Part shown: positions 60,180-64,000 of the stretch, one piece after another
Position numbering within the stretch: position 1 is the stretch's first letter
Layout of the letters: every line of letters starts with the position of its first letter
Source: Promicromonospora sp. MEB111
Lineage (GTDB): Bacteria > Actinomycetota > Actinomycetes > Actinomycetales > Cellulomonadaceae
Length of the DNA: 64,000 bases
NCBI RefSeq assembly: GCF_030209445.1
Contig: NZ_JARVSD010000013.1
Span: 186,001-250,000, forward strand
Direction of reading: 5' to 3'
Program-made: the position numbers and the translations under genes
Notes under the pieces: generated by a model
What the model was told of the DNA's origin: nothing
Databases searched by the model: none
What the model saw: only the letters and a program-made list of their open reading frames with translations

Positions 60180-61985
60180 TCAGGCCCGCACGGCCTGCCG
60201 CTCCGCCCGGCGGTCCGCCTGCGCGTCCGGATCCGCCACGGGCGCGGCCGTCACGAGCGCCCGCGTGTACGGGTCGGCGGGCGCGCCCAGCACCTGCGTC
60301 GTCGGGCCCGTCTCGACGATGTGCCCCTCCCGCATGACGGCGACCCGATCGGCCACCCGCTCGACGACCGCCAGGTCGTGGGACACGAACAGGCACGCGA
60401 AACCGAGCTCGGCCTGCAGGTCCCGGAACAGGTCCAGCACGTGCGCCTGCACGGAGACGTCGAGCGCGGACGTCGGTTCGTCCGCCACGAGCACCTGCGG
60501 ACCGAGCGCCACGGCCCGGGCGATCGCCACCCGCTGCCGCTGCCCGCCGGACAGCTCGTGGGGGTACCGCAGCCCGTACTCGGGGCCGAGCCGGACCAGC
60601 TCCAGCAGCTCGCGCACGCGGGCGTCCCGGGCGGTCCGGTCCAGCCCGGAGTGCAGGCGCAGCGGCTCGTCGACCGACTGCCCCACGGTCCAGCGCGGGT
60701 TCAGCGACGAGGCCGGGTCCTGGAACACCACGCCCGTGGCCCGACGGCGCTCCGCCCGCTCCCGGCGCGACGCGCGCGCCAGGTCGACACCGTCCACGAC
60801 CGCACGGCCCGACGTCGGCCGCAGCAGCCCGGCGACCACCTGGCCGAGGGTCGACTTGCCCGAGCCCGACTCCCCCACCAGGCCCAGCACCTCGCCCCGG
60901 CCGATCGAGAGCGTGACGCCGGCGGCCGCGACCACGGGGTGCCGGCCCCCGTAGGTGACGGTGACGTCGTCGAGCAGCACGACGCCGCCGGACGCGTTCG
61001 CGGCGCGCGCGTCCCGCGGCTCCGCCTCGGCACGAGGCTCCGCCTCGACCTGCGGCCTCGGCCCTGGCCCTGGCCCCGGCCCCGGCCCCGGCCCCGCAGG
61101 CTCCACCCTCACCGCGGGCTCGCCCAGCCGCGGCACCGCCGCGAGCAGCGTGCGCGTGTACTCCTCGCGCGGCGCCGCGAAGAGCTCGCGCACCGGCGCG
61201 GCCTCCACGATCCGCCCGTCGCGCATCACCACCACGTCGTCCGCGAGGTCGGCCACCACGCCCATGTCGTGCGTGATGAGCAGCACCGCCGTCCCGCGCT
61301 CGTCCCGCAGCCCGCGCAGCAGGTCGAGGATCCCGGCCTGGACCGTGACGTCCAGTGCCGTCGTCGGCTCGTCCGCGATGATCGCCACGGGGTCCTGCGA
61401 CAGCCCCATCGCGACGAGCGCGCGCTGGAGCTGACCGCCGGAGAGCTGGTGCGGGTACGCGGCGGCCACCCGCTCCGGATCGCGCAGCCCGGCCTCGGCG
61501 AGCAGCTCCAACACCCGCTCGTGCGCCGCCCGCCGGGTCGGCCGGTCCGGCCCGCGCCGGTGTGCCCGCAGCGCCTCGGCGACCTGGTCGCCGATCGTCA
61601 GCACCGGGTTCCAGGCGCTCATCGGCTCCTGCGAGACGAGCGAGAGCACCGCGCCGCGGACCTCCCGGAAGGTCTCCGCGGAGGCATCGACCAGCTCGGT
61701 CGCCGCTCCTCCACCGGATCCGGCGTCGGCACCAGCCCTCGCGCCGGCCCCACCGTCCAGCCGGATGGACCCGCCCACCGCCGCGGCGTCGGGCAGCAGC
61801 CCGAGCACCGCCATCGCGGAGACCGTCTTGCCCGAGCCGGACTCGCCGACGAGGGCGGTCACCCGCCCCGGGCGCAGCGCCCAGGAGACGCCGTCGACGG
61901 CGGGCCGCGCGGCGTCGTCGAACACGACGGACAGCCCCTCCACCTGCAGGAGGGGCTGCCCATCGGTCACCAGGACGTTGCTCAC
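60180..61985 (-). CDS. Fused DppD-DppF-type ATPase of a peptide/nickel ABC importer
   Basis: A 601-residue protein with two complete ATPase domains, normally separate genes. Domain 1: GESGSGKT, LSGGQLQR, IADEPTTALDV and THD. Domain 2: GESGSGKS, LSGGQRQR, VADEPTSALDV and SHD. Between them is a (Gly-Pro)n linker then acidic repeats, encoded by a hexanucleotide run near 61062-61095. Both sites look active. Start GTG 61985 overlaps the binding-protein stop by four bases. The ORF upstream extension is a frame shadow. Works with the permease at the right edge. Confidence 0.9.
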   Translation of the reverse strand: MSNVLVTDGQPLLQVEGLSVVFDDAARPAVDGVSWALRPGRVTALVGESGSGKTVSAMAVLGLLPDAAAVGGSIRLDGGAGARAGADAGSGGGAATELVDASAETFREVRGAVLSLVSQEPMSAWNPVLTIGDQVAEALRAHRRGPDRPTRRAAHERVLELLAEAGLRDPERVAAAYPHQLSGGQLQRALVAMGLSQDPVAIIADEPTTALDVTVQAGILDLLRGLRDERGTAVLLITHDMGVVADLADDVVVMRDGRIVEAAPVRELFAAPREEYTRTLLAAVPRLGEPAVRVEPAGPGPGPGPGPGPRPQVEAEPRAEAEPRDARAANASGGVVLLDDVTVTYGGRHPVVAAAGVTLSIGRGEVLGLVGESGSGKSTLGQVVAGLLRPTSGRAVVDGVDLARASRRERAERRRATGVVFQDPASSLNPRWTVGQSVDEPLRLHSGLDRTARDARVRELLELVRLGPEYGLRYPHELSGGQRQRVAIARAVALGPQVLVADEPTSALDVSVQAHVLDLFRDLQAELGFACLFVSHDLAVVERVADRVAVMREGHIVETGPTTQVLGAPADPYTRALVTAAPVADPDAQADRRAERQAVRA

Positions 61986-63688
61986 GGAGCCAGCGAGACC
62001 TGGAGGTAGTTCGGGTAGGCCGGGAAGTCCGGGATCCGGAAGTTCTCGACCTTCGAACCGTGCAGGAACGAGTTCTTCGTGTAGATCAGCGGGACCACCG
62101 GGGCGTCGCCCAGGATGAGCTGGTCGGCCTCGACCCACAGCGAGGCCGCGGCGTCCACGTCGGTCTCCTCGGTCGCGCGGTCGATCAGGTCGTCCGCGTC
62201 CGGGTTGCTGTACCGGGCCAGGTTGTACCCGCCGTCGCCCACCTGGGACGAGTGGAACAGCGGCTGGATGTTGCCGTTCGCGCTCGGGAAGTCCGGCTGC
62301 CACGACGACAGCGTGAGGTCGTACTTCGAGCCGTCGCCCTGCGTGACCGTCTCGGTCCACACGTCCTCGGCCTGCGGCACGATCTTGACCTTGAGACCGG
62401 CCCGCTCCAGGCCCTGCTGGATCGCCTGGGCCTTGGCCAGCGTCGGGGCGTCGTCCTCCACCACGAGACGCAGCTCGCGGCCCGACCAGCCGGCGTCGTC
62501 CAGCAGCTTCTCGGCCTGCTCGACGTCGCCCTCCGGTGCCACGTCGTTCACGCCGTTCGAGTACTCCTCACGGCCGGGGATGCCGGGCGTCACCAGCGTG
62601 GTCGCGAAGTCGCCCGCGATCTCGCCGCCGGACGCGACGCGGTACGCGTTCTTGTCCACGGCCAGGCTGATCGCCTTGCGGACGTCGAGGTCGTCCAGGC
62701 CGTCGGCCTCGGTGTTGATCGCGAGGTACGCGAGCGCCCCCGGGCCCGAGGTGACCAGGCGGTCCTTGGCCGGGCCCTGCTGGACCTGGGCGAGCTGCGC
62801 CGGCGGCACGAAGGTGGCGCCGAACGCGGAGGCGTCGGTACCGGAGTCGGCGATGAGCCGCTGGGCCACGACCGTCTCGTCCTGGCTCAGCTCGAAGACC
62901 ACCGAGTCCGGGCCCGCGGTGCGGGCGTCGTCCGTGGCCGGGTCCCACTCGGGGTTGCGCTCCAGGGTCACCGAGGTGCCCTCGACCGTGTCCGCCACCC
63001 GGTAGGGGCCGGTGGCGACGGGCTGGGTCGTGTAGGTCTGGATGTCGTCCTTCGCCTCGGGGACGGCACCGAACGCCGGCATCGAGACGATCCACGGCCA
63101 GTCGCCGTACGCGCTGTCGAGGTGGAAGACGATCGTCTTGTCGTCCGGTGTCTCGATCGAGTCGAGCTCGTCGCCCTGGTACGGGCCGCCGTACTCGTCG
63201 GCCCCCTCCAGCAGGTTCTTGTGGTAGCTCAGGCCGCCCGACAGCTCGGGGGCGAACGAGCGCTCCACGGAGTACTTGACGTCCGCCGAGGTGATCGGCG
63301 TGCCGTCCTCGAACTTCAGGCCGTCCTTCAGCGTGTAGGTCCAGCTCGCCCCGTCGTCCGACGGCGTGCCGGTGTCCGTCGCGAGGTCCGGGACCACCTC
63401 GGTGGTGCCGTCGGCGTTGGTCTGCCACGCGGTGAGCCGGCGCTCGACCAGGCCGAGCGTCGTGATCGCGAGGTTCTGGCTGGTGGCCGGGTCCCAGTTG
63501 ATGGCGGGGCTGGCCGTGAGGATGCGCAGCTCGCCGCCCTGCTGGACGGCGGTCGCCTCGTCGCTCGAGGCCGCGCCCGGCCGCGAGTTCGCGTTGCAGG
63601 CCGTCAGCGCGAGCGTGGCGGCGACGGCGATGCCGGCGACCGCGACGCGGCGGGCAGGCCTGCGGGTCGTACGTGGTGCGAGGTTCAT
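61982..63688 (-). CDS. Family 5 extracellular substrate-binding lipoprotein
   Basis: A 568-residue lipoprotein: signal VAGIAVAATLALTACNANS with lipobox LTAC, then the peptide/nickel-binding fold (GGELRILTASPAINWDPATS, YTLKDGLKFEDGTPITSADVKYSVERS, ISLAVDKNAYR). It delivers substrates such as oligopeptides, or other ligands of this family, to the permease. The ATG at 63688 gives a clean signal peptide. Gene order is permease, binding protein, fused ATPase, unlike the usual order with the binding protein first. Confidence 0.92.
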   Translation of the reverse strand: MNLAPRTTRRPARRVAVAGIAVAATLALTACNANSRPGAASSDEATAVQQGGELRILTASPAINWDPATSQNLAITTLGLVERRLTAWQTNADGTTEVVPDLATDTGTPSDDGASWTYTLKDGLKFEDGTPITSADVKYSVERSFAPELSGGLSYHKNLLEGADEYGGPYQGDELDSIETPDDKTIVFHLDSAYGDWPWIVSMPAFGAVPEAKDDIQTYTTQPVATGPYRVADTVEGTSVTLERNPEWDPATDDARTAGPDSVVFELSQDETVVAQRLIADSGTDASAFGATFVPPAQLAQVQQGPAKDRLVTSGPGALAYLAINTEADGLDDLDVRKAISLAVDKNAYRVASGGEIAGDFATTLVTPGIPGREEYSNGVNDVAPEGDVEQAEKLLDDAGWSGRELRLVVEDDAPTLAKAQAIQQGLERAGLKVKIVPQAEDVWTETVTQGDGSKYDLTLSSWQPDFPSANGNIQPLFHSSQVGDGGYNLARYSNPDADDLIDRATEETDVDAAASLWVEADQLILGDAPVVPLIYTKNSFLHGSKVENFRIPDFPAYPNYLQVSLAP

Positions 63689-63789
63689 CTGGTCCTTCTC
63701 GTCTCTACGGAGTTCTGGGGTGCTGCGGTAGTACGGGGCACGGGGTCCCGCGGGGTACGGGGTCGGACGTCACCGACGACATCGCCGGG

Positions 63790-64000
63790 TCATCGGGTTC
63801 TCCCTCCGCGCCGCACCCGCGGGTCGAGCACGCCGTAGACGACGTCGACCGCCAGGTTCGCGATCACCACGATGGCCGCGGTGAACACCGTGACGCCCAC
63901 CAGCAGCGGCACGTCGGTGGCGCCGACCGCCTCCATGAGCAGGGCGCCGACCCCGGGCATGGAGAACACCCGCTCGGTGATGACGGTGCCGCCGAGCAGC
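63790..64000 (-). CDS. DppB-type ABC permease, 3' part, cut by the window edge
   Basis: Reverse-strand codons from the edge to the TGA at 63790 read LLGGTVITERVFSMPGVGALLMEAV, VPLLVGVTVFTAAIVVIANLAVDVVYGVLDPRVR, the C-terminal end of the first permease (DppB/OppB type) with its EAA-like loop ahead. The second permease (DppC) does not follow it, as the next gene is the binding protein after 101 bases; it may lie upstream, outside the window. Confidence 0.88.
   Translation of the reverse strand, partial: LLGGTVITERVFSMPGVGALLMEAVGATDVPLLVGVTVFTAAIVVIANLAVDVVYGVLDPRVRRGGRTR

Noticed and set aside
56422-60396. A 1324-codon reverse-strand open frame opposite the fused exporter
   Set aside because: The composition is that of an antisense shadow (Arg/Gly/Pro/His-rich), and it crosses the intergenic palindrome and promoter at 56464-56550.
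60180-62360. An N-terminal extension of the fused ATPase to 62360
   Set aside because: The extra codons overlap the end of the binding-protein gene in another frame and lack conserved features; the GTG at 61985 with its four-base overlap explains the gene.

Overview
The window is a very GC-rich stretch of chromosome with dense short operons, many GTG starts and 4-base stop/start overlaps. Together with a T-box-controlled ileS, a free-standing cofE, several F420-dependent oxidoreductase families and ClgR-like control of clpP, this points to an actinobacterium of the order Micrococcales (Cellulosimicrobium/Isoptericola/Promicromonospora/Cellulomonas-like). That placement is inferred from gene content, not from a marker gene. 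I see no rRNA or tRNA gene, no CRISPR array and no complete insertion sequence.

Layout. 1-3 kb: a cut-off TetR regulator and a dhaKLM phosphotransfer dihydroxyacetone kinase operon. 3-10 kb: folC, a secreted chymotrypsin-fold protease, and ileS behind a T-box leader with an ATC specifier. 10-17 kb: sigma factor plus membrane partner, an AbiEi/nuclease-like orphan bracketed by five copies of a 24-bp repeat, an MFS exporter with a MerR-type operator, azoreductase, MarR, a molybdenum oxidoreductase and an SDR. 18-21.6 kb: a three-gene uptake cassette of the family proposed to import coenzyme F420-0, behind a hairpin-rich leader, followed by a Ddn-like deazaflavin enzyme. 21.6-26 kb: acetyltransferases, a hydrolase and a frameshifted DUF2264 gene. 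26-27.8 kb: an accessory clpP pair, one member lacking the catalytic serine, with a ClgR-like regulator and matching operator boxes. 28-44 kb: mostly metabolic and housekeeping genes, with an island of decay at 31.8-32.6 kb (hydrolase remnant, antitoxin, internally deleted PIN toxin). 44-51 kb: a Wadjet/MksBEF-type locus (jetA-jetB-jetC) without jetD, ending in a 52-bp tandem repeat. 51-56 kb: cofE, a Ser/Thr kinase, an F420-dependent LLM oxidoreductase, a squalene-cyclase-fold protein and an AraC-type regulator. 56-64 kb: a fused asymmetric ABC exporter and a peptide/nickel-type ABC importer running off the end.

How the parts connect. The strongest theme is F420: a candidate importer for tail-less F420-0, the enzyme that adds the glutamate tail (CofE) and three users (Ddn-like, PPOX-class, LLM) lie within 35 kb, while none of the ring- or phospholactate-forming genes (cofC, cofD, cofG/H) is visible here. 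This suggests scavenging of F420 from other cells. A second theme is defence and its erosion: a Wadjet complex without its nuclease, a broken toxin-antitoxin pair and an AbiEi-like orphan. A third is a family of long intergenic palindromes that probably act as terminators, three of which share the core AGGTCACCC/GGGTGACCT.
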